A stretch of DNA of 64,000 nt from Pelagihabitans pacificus (lineage in GTDB: Bacteria; Bacteroidota; Bacteroidia; Flavobacteriales; Flavobacteriaceae), in NCBI RefSeq assembly GCF_009371985.2, contig NZ_VIKU02000004.1, positions 62,001 to 126,000 of the forward strand. The letters are read 5' to 3'. A program made the translations under genes and the position numbers. This document shows, one piece after another, positions 51,370 to 59,768 of this stretch. How positions within the stretch are numbered: the stretch's first letter is position 1; each line of letters begins with the position of its first letter. The notes below the pieces were generated by a model that was not told where the DNA came from, ran no database searches, and was given only the letters and a program-made list of their open reading frames with translations.

Positions 51370-51623
51370 GCCACGTTGATTTAGAAGTTAAACTTACGCA
51401 TTAGCCTTGGTTTTGACAAGGTGTTGCCTGAGAAGTAATAACGAGGTCTTTTGGAGTCAAGTGCAATCAGTGAAAACAGTATGATGAAACGGCGTTTCCT
51501 TTCTTGGTTTCTTCAACGCAATCTTCCGGGAATACCCAATTCTTACAAATGGGCCTGTTGGATGTTTTTCTTTATCTACTAGGGTTTGCCCTGAAAAAAG
51601 GCTATCTTTATGATAGTCGTCGT

Positions 51624-52022
51624 ATGATAAAATTTGTTAGCATAGTAGTTTCCACGCTCATCCTCTTTCAAAGCTTCAATATCCATTGGAAAGATATTGT
51701 CGAATTGGACGAGTTAATCGAGCATGCCCAATTTCACGCCGAGGAATATGGGGACAATTTCGTTGTCTTTATCTCCAAACACTATGGTGAACTCGAGGCA
51801 GAACACAGCCAAAAACATCAAGAGGAGAAGAAGGATCATGAGCAACTGCCCTTTCAACACCAGTGCCAAACAGCTTCGCTTTCCGCTTTTGTGTTGAATC
51901 AGCCAACGGAGTATTCCGCCGCTCTTGAAATCAAGTCCGACGAAGATTCCAACTATTTTTATCAAGCTTCTTACCGTTTCTTGGCCCAAGAGGGCCTTTT
52001 TCAACCGCCCCAGCAGGCGTAA
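51624..52022 (+). CDS. His-rich exported protein of the metal efflux operon
   Basis: A 132-residue protein started at MIKFVSIVVSTLILFQSFNIH. Signal-like helix, then a His/Glu-rich part: LDELIEHAQFHAEEYGDN, EAEHSQKHQEEKKDHEQLPFQHQCQ. Such short His-rich proteins stand before CusA/CzcA genes in many Flavobacteria and may bind the exported metal. The stop is only 70 bases before the CusA-type start. An upstream in-frame start would add an improbable leader. Confidence 0.7.
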   Translation: MIKFVSIVVSTLILFQSFNIHWKDIVELDELIEHAQFHAEEYGDNFVVFISKHYGELEAEHSQKHQEEKKDHEQLPFQHQCQTASLSAFVLNQPTEYSAALEIKSDEDSNYFYQASYRFLAQEGLFQPPQQA

Positions 52023-52091
52023 TCCAGGTTGTCGTACTATTTTTTTGTCAAACTAGTCTTGATTGGTTTGATGTATTTTCATTTATGGATT

Positions 52092-55000
52092 ATGCTTTCA
52101 CACATTATCAATTTCAGTATACGTAACAAGTTCATTATACTCTTGTTTACCATTTTTGTGATGGGTTTCGGGATATATTCGTTGACCCAGATTCCAATTG
52201 GTGCCGTACCGGACGTAACCAACAATCAGGTACAGGTAATCACCACTTCACGGAACCTGTCGACCCAAGACATGGAGCAGTTCATCACCTATCCCGTGGA
52301 GCTCGAAATGGCCAACCTTCCAGGTGTGATCGAAATCCGTTCGGTCACAAAGTTTGGATTATCGGTGGTTACCATCGTATTTGAGGATGACTTGGGCACG
52401 TATCTACCGAGGCAATTGATAGCCGAAAAAATTAAATCGGCCTCGGAGAAAATCCCGGAGGGTTTCGGAACACCGACCATGGGTCCGGTTACTACCGGCT
52501 TGGGCGAAATCTATCAATATATTTTGGATGTGAAGCCTGGTTATGAAGACCGCTACGATGCCATGGAGCTGCGGACGATACAGGATTGGATTGTTAAAAG
52601 GCAACTGTCGGGAATTCCAGGTGTGGTGGAAGTCAATACGTGGGGAGGGTACTTAAAACAATATGAAGTTGCCATCAAGACGGAAAAACTCAATGCCATG
52701 GACATCACGGCAAAAGAGGTTTTTAATGCCTTGGAAAACAACAACAGTGTCGCCGGTAGTGGTTATATTGAAAAAATAAACCAAGCATATTTTATTCGGG
52801 GGGAGGGTCTGGTCGAAGACTTGGAAGATATTAGGAACATCGTCATCACAACGAAAGAGGGTATTCCAATCTATATAAAGGATGTGGCAAAGGTAGGCTA
52901 CGGCAGCGCCACACGTTTTGGGGCGATTACCGGGAACGGAGAAGGTGAAAAGGTTTTAGGACAGGTGATGATGCTCAAGAATGCCAACTCCAAACAGGTC
53001 ATCGATGCGGTCAACGAACGGGTAGCGGAAATTTCGCAGTCGTTGCCCGAAGGGGTCTATATCAATGCTTTTTTGAATCGTAGCGAGCTCATTGCAAAAA
53101 CGACCTTTACCGTTACGGAGAACCTTGTTTTGGGTTGCTTGATAGTCATTTTCGTAGTGGTCTTGTTATTGGGAAATTTCAGGTCCGGACTTATAGTGGC
53201 CTCGGTGATTCCCCTATGTTTGCTGTTTGCGCTTTCGATGATGTACGTTTTTGGGGTAGATGCAAATTTGATGAGCCTGGGGGCCATTGACTTCGGTATT
53301 ATCATAGACGGGGCCGTAATCATCGTAGAATTTGTTGCCTTTCAGATTTCGTTCAAAAGTTCAGAATTTAAAGAATTGGGGAAATCGGAATTACAGCATG
53401 AAAAAGATATCATAACGTTCAACAGCGCTTCCAAGATGATGAATTCCGCTATTTTTGGACAGCTGATTATCCTGATCGTATTTATCCCTATTCTTTCCTT
53501 GAGCGGGGTCGAGGGCAAGATGTTCAAACCCATGGCACTTACCTTTAGCTTTGCATTGATCGGGGCGATGATCTTTTGCCTTACATACGTGCCCGTGGTG
53601 GCCTCCTTGATACTGCGGGCATCACAACCCTCGGACAAGAACATATCCGTACGATTAATGCGGTGGCTACATACCCGATACGAACCGACTATCGATTGGG
53701 CGCTACGGCATAAAAAAATGGTTTTGGGCTTGGCGACCCTACTGTTGCTGTTCACCGTTTTTCTGTTTTCCAGAATGGGCGGGGAGTTTGTTCCCACCTT
53801 GGACGAAGGCGATTTTGTAGTACAGCCCGTACTAAAGACCGGAACTTCGCTAGGAAAGACCATTGAAACGACCACCCAGATCGAAAAAATCCTATTGGAT
53901 AGCTTTCCGGAGGTCAAACAAGTCGTAACCCGTATCGGTGCTGCGGAGGTGCCTACCGACCCCATGTCAATGGAAGAAAGTGATGTCATCATCGTACTTA
54001 AGCCCAAAAACGAATGGGTTTCGGCCAAGAGCAAGGATGAACTGGCCGGCAAGTTTAAGGAAGCCTTGGCGATTATCCCCGGTATGGAGGTGGAGTTTAC
54101 CCAACCCATCGAAATGCGATTTAACGAACTCATTACGGGCGTTCGTGCCGATATCGCGATCAAGATTTTCGGGGAAGACCTCGATGTTTTAAGCAAAAAA
54201 GGAAATGAAATCAAAAATCTTATTAAAGAGGTAGATGGGGCAGCGGATATTACGGTGGAGAAAATTGTGGGACTTCCACAAATGAATGTCCGATACGACC
54301 GGGCGAAGATAGCCCGATTCGGGCACAATATCCAAGACCTTAATGACATGGTCTCGATGGGATTTGCCGGGCGAACCGTCGGCAGTGTTTTCGAGGGGGA
54401 AAAACGATTTGATTTGGTCGTGCGTTTGGATGCTAGCAACCGAAAAGACATCGACAACCTCAAAAACCTCTACGTTGACACGCCCGCCGGTGAAAAGATA
54501 CCGTTAAGCGAACTGGCCAGCATCACCTATCAAAAGGGTGCGGCGAAGATTTCACGGGATGATACCCGTCGAAGAATAGTCGTGGGCATCAATGTACGCA
54601 ACCGGGACCTGCAATCGGTAGTGGACGATGTACAACAATTGATCAACGAAAACATTCAACTTCCTGTGGGCTATAGCATTACCTACGGAGGGCAGTTCGA
54701 AAACCTGCAAAGTGCACAATCACGCTTGTTGGTCGCAGTTCCTATTGCCCTACTCCTGATTTTTATTTTGCTCTTCTTCGCATTTAAATCCGTTAAGGAA
54801 GCCTTGCTTGTTTACTCTGCCATTCCATTGGCCGCAGTAGGTGGGGTTTTATTATTGTGGATACGCGATATGCCCTTTAGTATTTCTGCGGGTGTTGGTT
54901 TTATCGCACTTTTTGGGATTGCTGTACTGAACGGTATTGTTTTGATAGAACATTTTAAGGAACTTAAAAAACAACAGTTCGAAGACATGGAAACACTGAT

Positions 55001-56429
55001 CAAAAAAGGTACCCAAGATCGTTTGCGTGCCGTACTGCTGACCGCCTCCGCGGCGGCCCTGGGATTTCTGCCAATGGCCATTTCGACCAGCGCGGGCGCC
55101 GAAGTGCAACGGCCGCTGGCAACCGTGGTCATTGGAGGACTCATTACGGCGACCCTGTTGACTTTGGTGGTACTACCGGTGCTGTACGCCCTGTTTGAAA
55201 CGCATAGAAAAGAGGGTTGGAAGCCTTCCCCCGGAAAAGTAATTATACTCTTGGCATTGGTGGCACTCGGTTTTTCGTCCTCGGGAAATGCGCAGGAACA
55301 ACCATTGAATCTTGATGGGTTGATGTCCTATGCATTGGAGAACAATGCCGGTCTAAAGGCGGCGAAGCTCAACGTGAACCGATCTGATGCGCTGATCGGG
55401 AATGCCTTTGATTTTGATAAGACACAACTGTATTACGAGTATGATCAGAATAATCTGACCATCGGCAATCTGCCGCTGAATGTTTTGGGGGTGCAACAGG
55501 ACTTTTTATTTCCTACGGTATATTTTTCAAAAAGAAAAGTGGGCAAGGCGAATCATGCGCTTGCTTCCAGTGGCTATGACATCCAGGAGAAAGCGTTACG
55601 GCGGGAGGTGAGCGCCGCCTACCATCATTATTTATATACTAGGGAGAAAGAAGCTATTTATCAACGGCTCGATAGTCTGTACCAAAATTTTGCCTATCGG
55701 GCGCAGCGGCGTTTTGAATTGGGTGAAACGAACTATTTGGAGAAAATTACGGCATCGTCCAAACAAAGACAACTACAGATTGCTTTCGAGCAGTCACGGC
55801 AAGATGTCGTTATTGCCTACAACCAACTTCGGACGAAAACTCAGATACCGGACGGTACAAGGATCAAACAGGTGCCTTTGGGCAAAATCCCGCTAGACGT
55901 CATAAATATCGCCGAAACCGTGGAAATGGCCTACTATCTGAACACCATAGACTTGGCGAATGCCGAACGAAAATACGAGACCCAACAACTGCTCCCCGAT
56001 ATTAGCTTCAACTATTTCCAAGGAACCAATAGCGCAGTGGACGGGAACCTATACGGCTATCAGGCCGGACTCAAAATCCCGTTACTATTTGGTGGGAATG
56101 GCGCGCGTATCAAGGCGGCAAGGATTGCCGAACAAATTGCTATCGAACAATCAAAGGAGTATGAACTTCGATTGAATGCCCGGTATGCGGAACTTCAGGT
56201 ACGCTATGAGAAACACGCTAAAACGCTTGAATACTACGAGGAAGAAGGTATGACCTTATCGGAGGAAATTCTGAAAACAGCCAATGGTAGCTTTCAAAAC
56301 GGGGAAATCGACTTTTTCCAATACATACAGAGCTTGGAGAACTCCTACGAAATACAGCTTGATCGGCTCGACAATTTGAATCGATACAACCAAACAGTCA
56401 TACAGTTGAACTATTTAACCCTGGAATAA
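52092..56429 (+). CDS. czcA: CzcA-type metal efflux RND pump fused to a TolC domain
   Basis: A 1445-residue fusion, start at MLSHIINFSIRNKFIILLFT. Residues 1 to about 1045 are an RND pump of the heavy-metal group: IPIGAVPDVTNNQVQV, and DFGIIIDGAVIIVE, the D-x5-D-x5-E proton-relay pattern of CzcA-type (divalent cation) rather than CusA Cu/Ag pumps. The last part, after a helix and the signal-like FSSSGNAQEQPLNLDG, is a TolC-like outer-membrane factor (LMSYALENNAGLKAAKLN, RRFELGETNYLEKITASSKQ, NGEIDFFQYIQSLENSYEIQL). The fusion joins pump and exit duct in one chain. Encoded between its partner genes. Confidence 0.93.
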   Translation: MLSHIINFSIRNKFIILLFTIFVMGFGIYSLTQIPIGAVPDVTNNQVQVITTSRNLSTQDMEQFITYPVELEMANLPGVIEIRSVTKFGLSVVTIVFEDDLGTYLPRQLIAEKIKSASEKIPEGFGTPTMGPVTTGLGEIYQYILDVKPGYEDRYDAMELRTIQDWIVKRQLSGIPGVVEVNTWGGYLKQYEVAIKTEKLNAMDITAKEVFNALENNNSVAGSGYIEKINQAYFIRGEGLVEDLEDIRNIVITTKEGIPIYIKDVAKVGYGSATRFGAITGNGEGEKVLGQVMMLKNANSKQVIDAVNERVAEISQSLPEGVYINAFLNRSELIAKTTFTVTENLVLGCLIVIFVVVLLLGNFRSGLIVASVIPLCLLFALSMMYVFGVDANLMSLGAIDFGIIIDGAVIIVEFVAFQISFKSSEFKELGKSELQHEKDIITFNSASKMMNSAIFGQLIILIVFIPILSLSGVEGKMFKPMALTFSFALIGAMIFCLTYVPVVASLILRASQPSDKNISVRLMRWLHTRYEPTIDWALRHKKMVLGLATLLLLFTVFLFSRMGGEFVPTLDEGDFVVQPVLKTGTSLGKTIETTTQIEKILLDSFPEVKQVVTRIGAAEVPTDPMSMEESDVIIVLKPKNEWVSAKSKDELAGKFKEALAIIPGMEVEFTQPIEMRFNELITGVRADIAIKIFGEDLDVLSKKGNEIKNLIKEVDGAADITVEKIVGLPQMNVRYDRAKIARFGHNIQDLNDMVSMGFAGRTVGSVFEGEKRFDLVVRLDASNRKDIDNLKNLYVDTPAGEKIPLSELASITYQKGAAKISRDDTRRRIVVGINVRNRDLQSVVDDVQQLINENIQLPVGYSITYGGQFENLQSAQSRLLVAVPIALLLIFILLFFAFKSVKEALLVYSAIPLAAVGGVLLLWIRDMPFSISAGVGFIALFGIAVLNGIVLIEHFKELKKQQFEDMETLIKKGTQDRLRAVLLTASAAALGFLPMAISTSAGAEVQRPLATVVIGGLITATLLTLVVLPVLYALFETHRKEGWKPSPGKVIILLALVALGFSSSGNAQEQPLNLDGLMSYALENNAGLKAAKLNVNRSDALIGNAFDFDKTQLYYEYDQNNLTIGNLPLNVLGVQQDFLFPTVYFSKRKVGKANHALASSGYDIQEKALRREVSAAYHHYLYTREKEAIYQRLDSLYQNFAYRAQRRFELGETNYLEKITASSKQRQLQIAFEQSRQDVVIAYNQLRTKTQIPDGTRIKQVPLGKIPLDVINIAETVEMAYYLNTIDLANAERKYETQQLLPDISFNYFQGTNSAVDGNLYGYQAGLKIPLLFGGNGARIKAARIAEQIAIEQSKEYELRLNARYAELQVRYEKHAKTLEYYEEEGMTLSEEILKTANGSFQNGEIDFFQYIQSLENSYEIQLDRLDNLNRYNQTVIQLNYLTLE

Positions 56430-56490
56430 CATATTCCAAGGGTTTGGACAGAGAACATAACCACGCCTCAATGATAAAAAATCCATCATC

Positions 56491-57636
56491 ATGCAAAAAT
56501 TGATCATCCTACTCTTGATTGCCTTATTGACGGCAATGACCACAGGCTGCGGCAAAGGAGACAAAAAATCCAACGAGGTTCCCTCGGATGTCGCCGAAAC
56601 AACTATCGGAACCATCACACTCACCCAAGAACAGTTCGGGAATAGCGGCATGGCCTTAGGCGGTCTGGAAGAAAAAAGCTTCCCAGTAGTTATTAAAACG
56701 AATGGTATAATCGATGTGCCACCTGAAAATAAGGCCGTAGTAAGCGCCATCATGGGAGGATACATTAAAAAGACGCCTTTGCTCATCGGGGATGTGGTGA
56801 AGAAAGGACAGCTTTTGGTGACCATAGAAAACCCGAAATTTGTATCGCTCCAACAGGAATATTTGGAAGTCAAACAACAGCTCACATACTTGCGATCGGA
56901 GTATGAGCGACAAAAAATCCTAATGGACGAGAATATAAGCTCGAAAAAAAGCTTTTTAAAGGCTGAGAGCGATTATAAAATGGCCAACGCCAAGTATCAG
57001 GGGTTACGCAAACAATTGACGATGCTTCATATTTCGTTATCAGAGGTTGAGAAAGGGAATATCAGCGCGGTCTCGTCGATTTATGCTCCCATTAATGGAA
57101 GTATTACAAAAATGAACGTCACCAAGGGTACCTATGTTTCGCCTGCATCCCCTATTTTGGAAATCATCGACAATACGCACATTCATTTAGAACTTTCTGT
57201 ATTCGAAAAAGACATTATGAAGGTGAAGAAGGGGCAGCCCATTCAGTTTACGATCCCTGAGGCTTCCGAGAAAATTTTTGAAGCGGAAGTATATCTGATA
57301 GGAACTTCAATAAGCGAAAACCGAACTATAAAAGTGCATGGGCATTTACATGAAACAGCGGAAAATAATTTTTTGACAGGAATGTTCGTGGAAGCGGGAA
57401 TTGTAATAGAGACCGGTATTTTCTTGGCGTTACCCTCGACGGCGGTTGCAGAACAAGGCGGGAGGTCGTATGTGTTTCGGGTTACCGACCAGACGGATAC
57501 GGGCTATACCTTTGAACAACTGCAGGTACAAACCGGAAGCACTACAAACGGATTTATCCCGATTTTGAATGCCAACCAATTTTCCACGGAAGACCGATTT
57601 TTAACAAAAGGCGTTTTTGATATTTTGGGAGAGTGA
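56491..57636 (+). CDS. czcB: periplasmic adaptor of metal efflux RND system
   Basis: A 381-residue membrane fusion lipoprotein (TAMTTGCGKGD lipobox). Core: VVSAIMGGYIKKTPLLIGDVVKKGQLLVTIENPKFV and the lipoyl partner SSIYAPINGSITKMNVTKGTYVSPASPILEIID, with helical hairpin VSLQQEYLEVKQQLTYLRSEYERQKILMDE. It links the RND pump to the outer-membrane duct. Forms an operon with the upstream pump-TolC fusion. Because its exit duct is in the same polypeptide as the pump, no separate TolC gene is needed. Confidence 0.92.
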   Translation: MQKLIILLLIALLTAMTTGCGKGDKKSNEVPSDVAETTIGTITLTQEQFGNSGMALGGLEEKSFPVVIKTNGIIDVPPENKAVVSAIMGGYIKKTPLLIGDVVKKGQLLVTIENPKFVSLQQEYLEVKQQLTYLRSEYERQKILMDENISSKKSFLKAESDYKMANAKYQGLRKQLTMLHISLSEVEKGNISAVSSIYAPINGSITKMNVTKGTYVSPASPILEIIDNTHIHLELSVFEKDIMKVKKGQPIQFTIPEASEKIFEAEVYLIGTSISENRTIKVHGHLHETAENNFLTGMFVEAGIVIETGIFLALPSTAVAEQGGRSYVFRVTDQTDTGYTFEQLQVQTGSTTNGFIPILNANQFSTEDRFLTKGVFDILGE

Positions 57637-57662
57637 TGGAGCAGGTCTTGTTAGTGAAAAAG

Positions 57663-58169
57663 CTAAAACGCCATTGGCTGTCGTTTTGCAAAATCCTCGG
57701 CACTGATAGGACTTCCTTTAATAGTGGTGGTGTCCCAGTCTTGTGTGATTTTCCACTGGCCTTTTATCCTTTTCAGTACAATATGAAATTGCCCATAGCT
57801 ATTAGTAGTACTGTTATCCTTTGCGGCACGTATTCTATAAAACCCGACCTCATAGGAAGTGGTTTCGTTGGTATGCCTACTATCGAACCAAAAATCCAAG
57901 AAGATGGAAGTACCTTCCTCCAGGAAGCTGTTAAAGCGTTTCACGTTGGCAGCTTTAAACGAATTTTCGGTATCGATTCCATTTGGGGTTACCCGCAATA
58001 CTTGATTGGCATATAGTTCATTTAACGCTTTGGCGTCCAAGGTTTCAAATGCTTCTTGAAACGGTTTCCAAACCGATGTGTTGATTTCCTGCTGAATTTG
58101 TGTAACATCCGTCTGAGCCCTTGCGTGAGGTAAAAAGAATAGAGACATTAAAATTAGCAGTCCTTTCAT
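57663..58169 (-). CDS. secreted NTF2-like/SnoaL protein
   Basis: A 168-residue exported protein (signal MKGLLILMSLFFLPHARAQ). NTF2-like pattern: NTSVWKPFQEAFETLDAKALNELYANQVLRVTPNG, FLEEGTSIFLDFWFDSR, SYEVGFYRIRAAKD, SYGQFHIVLKRIKGQWKITQDWDTT. The final W-K-I-T-Q-D-W is typical of DUF4440/SnoaL-like domains. Function unknown. Convergent with the efflux operon. Confidence 0.85.
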   Translation of the reverse strand: MKGLLILMSLFFLPHARAQTDVTQIQQEINTSVWKPFQEAFETLDAKALNELYANQVLRVTPNGIDTENSFKAANVKRFNSFLEEGTSIFLDFWFDSRHTNETTSYEVGFYRIRAAKDNSTTNSYGQFHIVLKRIKGQWKITQDWDTTTIKGSPISAEDFAKRQPMAF

Positions 58170-58200
58170 AAGGGTGTCGTTTTCTTTGATAGGTTCAATT

Positions 58201-59022
58201 TTAGCCTAGCCCCACATCCAAGGTCATCATGATAATGAATCCTCCGATAAAGCCCATGGTCGCAATATCGGTGTATTTATCCTGTTGGGTTTCCGGGATG
58301 ACTTCCTCCACGACCACAAAAATCATGGCACCGGCGGCGAAAGAAAGTGCGTACGGCAAGATAGGTTCAAAGGTAAGTACTGCCCAAGCGCCCAGCACAG
58401 CGGCAATTGGTTCTACCGAGGCCGAAGCCTGTCCGTAAAGGAAGCTTTTCCATCGACTTAAGCCCTGCCTGCGTAAGGGCATGGCCACGGCAAAACCTTC
58501 CGGAAAATTTTGGAGTCCGATGCCCAAGGCCAACGCCACGGCTCCCCCGATACTCGCGCCCTCGAATCCGGCCGCAACGCCACCGAACAAAACCCCTACG
58601 GCCAAACCTTCGGGAATGTTATGAAGGGTAATCGCCAAGGTTAACAGGGTGGTACGGTGCCAAGGGGTCTTGATGCCCTCACGCTCACTTTCCTTAAAAT
58701 TGATGTGCAAGTGTGGTAGGATTTTGTCCAATCCGAAGATAAATGCTGCACCTAGCAGAAAGCCTACGGCTGCGGGAATAACCTTAACGAATCCCTCACC
58801 TTCACTCATTTCAATACCGGGAGCCAAAAGACTCCAAAAACTGGCTGCCACCATGACCCCTCCCGTAAACCCGAGCATGCCATCGAGTAACGCGCGATTC
58901 ATCCCTTTGAACAGAAAGACCAAGGCCGCGCCGGCCGCCGTGAGTCCCCACGTAAAGAGCGTGGCATAAAAGGCCGCCAAAATAGGGTTGATAGATTCGA
59001 AGTAATCGATTACTTGTTGCAT
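58201..59022 (-). CDS. ZIP-family metal transporter
   Basis: A 273-residue inner-membrane protein with eight helices. The ZIP signature in helices IV-V is complete: TLAITLHNIPEGLAVGVLF and LGIGLQNFPEGFAVAMPL, with the metal-binding His-Asn-x-Pro-Glu-Gly. AGAMIFVVVEEVIPE matches helix VII. Members import Zn(II), Mn(II) or Fe(II). It follows the DtxR-type regulator gene by two bases, so the two form one operon, and the regulator probably controls its metal uptake. Confidence 0.95.
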   Translation of the reverse strand: MQQVIDYFESINPILAAFYATLFTWGLTAAGAALVFLFKGMNRALLDGMLGFTGGVMVAASFWSLLAPGIEMSEGEGFVKVIPAAVGFLLGAAFIFGLDKILPHLHINFKESEREGIKTPWHRTTLLTLAITLHNIPEGLAVGVLFGGVAAGFEGASIGGAVALALGIGLQNFPEGFAVAMPLRRQGLSRWKSFLYGQASASVEPIAAVLGAWAVLTFEPILPYALSFAAGAMIFVVVEEVIPETQQDKYTDIATMGFIGGFIIMMTLDVGLG

Positions 59023-59024
59023 GG

Positions 59025-59681
59025 CTATTCGGTTATTTTAAGATAAAGGTTGGTAGCTATCTGGTCAGAGATATGAAGGTCGTTCCCTTTGATTTGAATG
59101 TGTAACGACCCATCAAATTCTTCCTTATCAATTACAAGGATGGTATCTCCCAAGGCGATGTTGTTCTTGTCCAGAAATTTGAGAAAAGGAGCCGACGAAT
59201 CCTTGACCCCTACGCAGATGCCATTTGTTCCCACAGGCACCTCGTTCAACGTCTTTTTGATGGCCCTCTTAAACTCCCCGTTCTTGGATGGGATGGGGTC
59301 GCCATGGGGGTCAATGGTAGGATAGCCCAAATGTTTGTCGAGTTGATCGACTAATTTTTCACTTTTAATATGTTCCAACTGTTCGGCCACCTCATGTACT
59401 TCATCCCATGAAAAATCGAGCTTATCTACTAAAAAAACCTCCCAAAGACGGTGTTTACGAACCAAGGAAAGGGCCACTTTCTTTCCGTATTCGGTAAGGC
59501 TTACCCCCTTGTAAGGGCGATAGTTCACGACACCTTTTTCCGAAAGTTTTTTGACCATATCGGTTACAGAAGAGGGCTTGGTCTGCATCTGTCGCGCAAC
59601 GGCGTTTGTCGACACCGTGGCATTATCGCCTTTGCCCAAATGATAAATTACCTTGACATAATCCTCTTCCGAAAGCGTCAT
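59025..59681 (-). CDS. DtxR/MntR-family metal-dependent repressor
   Basis: A 218-residue regulator. N-terminal winged helix: EEDYVKVIYHLG, VSTNAVARQMQTKPSSVTDMVKKLSEKGVVNYRPYKGVSLTEYGKKVA. Dimer/metal domain: RKHRLWEVFLVDKLDFSWDEVHEVAEQLEHIKSEKLVDQLDKHLGYPTIDPHGDPIP, carrying the usual His/Glu ligands. C-terminal FeoA/SH3-like domain (AIKKTLNEVPVGTNGICVGVKDSSAPFLKFLDKNNIALGDTILV). Responds to Fe(II) or Mn(II). It faces the TonB receptor gene across a perfect operator and leads the ZIP operon. Confidence 0.94.
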   Translation of the reverse strand: MTLSEEDYVKVIYHLGKGDNATVSTNAVARQMQTKPSSVTDMVKKLSEKGVVNYRPYKGVSLTEYGKKVALSLVRKHRLWEVFLVDKLDFSWDEVHEVAEQLEHIKSEKLVDQLDKHLGYPTIDPHGDPIPSKNGEFKRAIKKTLNEVPVGTNGICVGVKDSSAPFLKFLDKNNIALGDTILVIDKEEFDGSLHIQIKGNDLHISDQIATNLYLKITE

Positions 59682-59730
59682 CGACTTTTTTATTTATGCG
59701 AATTTACATTTTTATATCTAAAAACAAATA

Positions 59731-59746
59731 TTTAGATTTGTCTAAA
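59731..59746. promoter_or_regulatory. DtxR-type operator
   Basis: TTTAGATTTGTCTAAA: perfect TTTAGA/TCTAAA arms with a 4-base centre, the form of DtxR/MntR boxes. A second dyad, ATCTAAA (59716-59722) with TTTAGAT (59731-59737), overlaps it. Lies between the repressor (59681) and the TonB receptor, so it can serve both divergent promoters. Confidence 0.72.
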
Positions 59747-59768
59747 ATATAATTTAAGAAACACTTAA

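Noticed and set aside
53342-54463. A 373-codon open frame opposite the RND pump gene
   Set aside because: Antisense shadow; Ser/Ile/Arg-rich composition and no motif, while the plus strand encodes a conserved pump.
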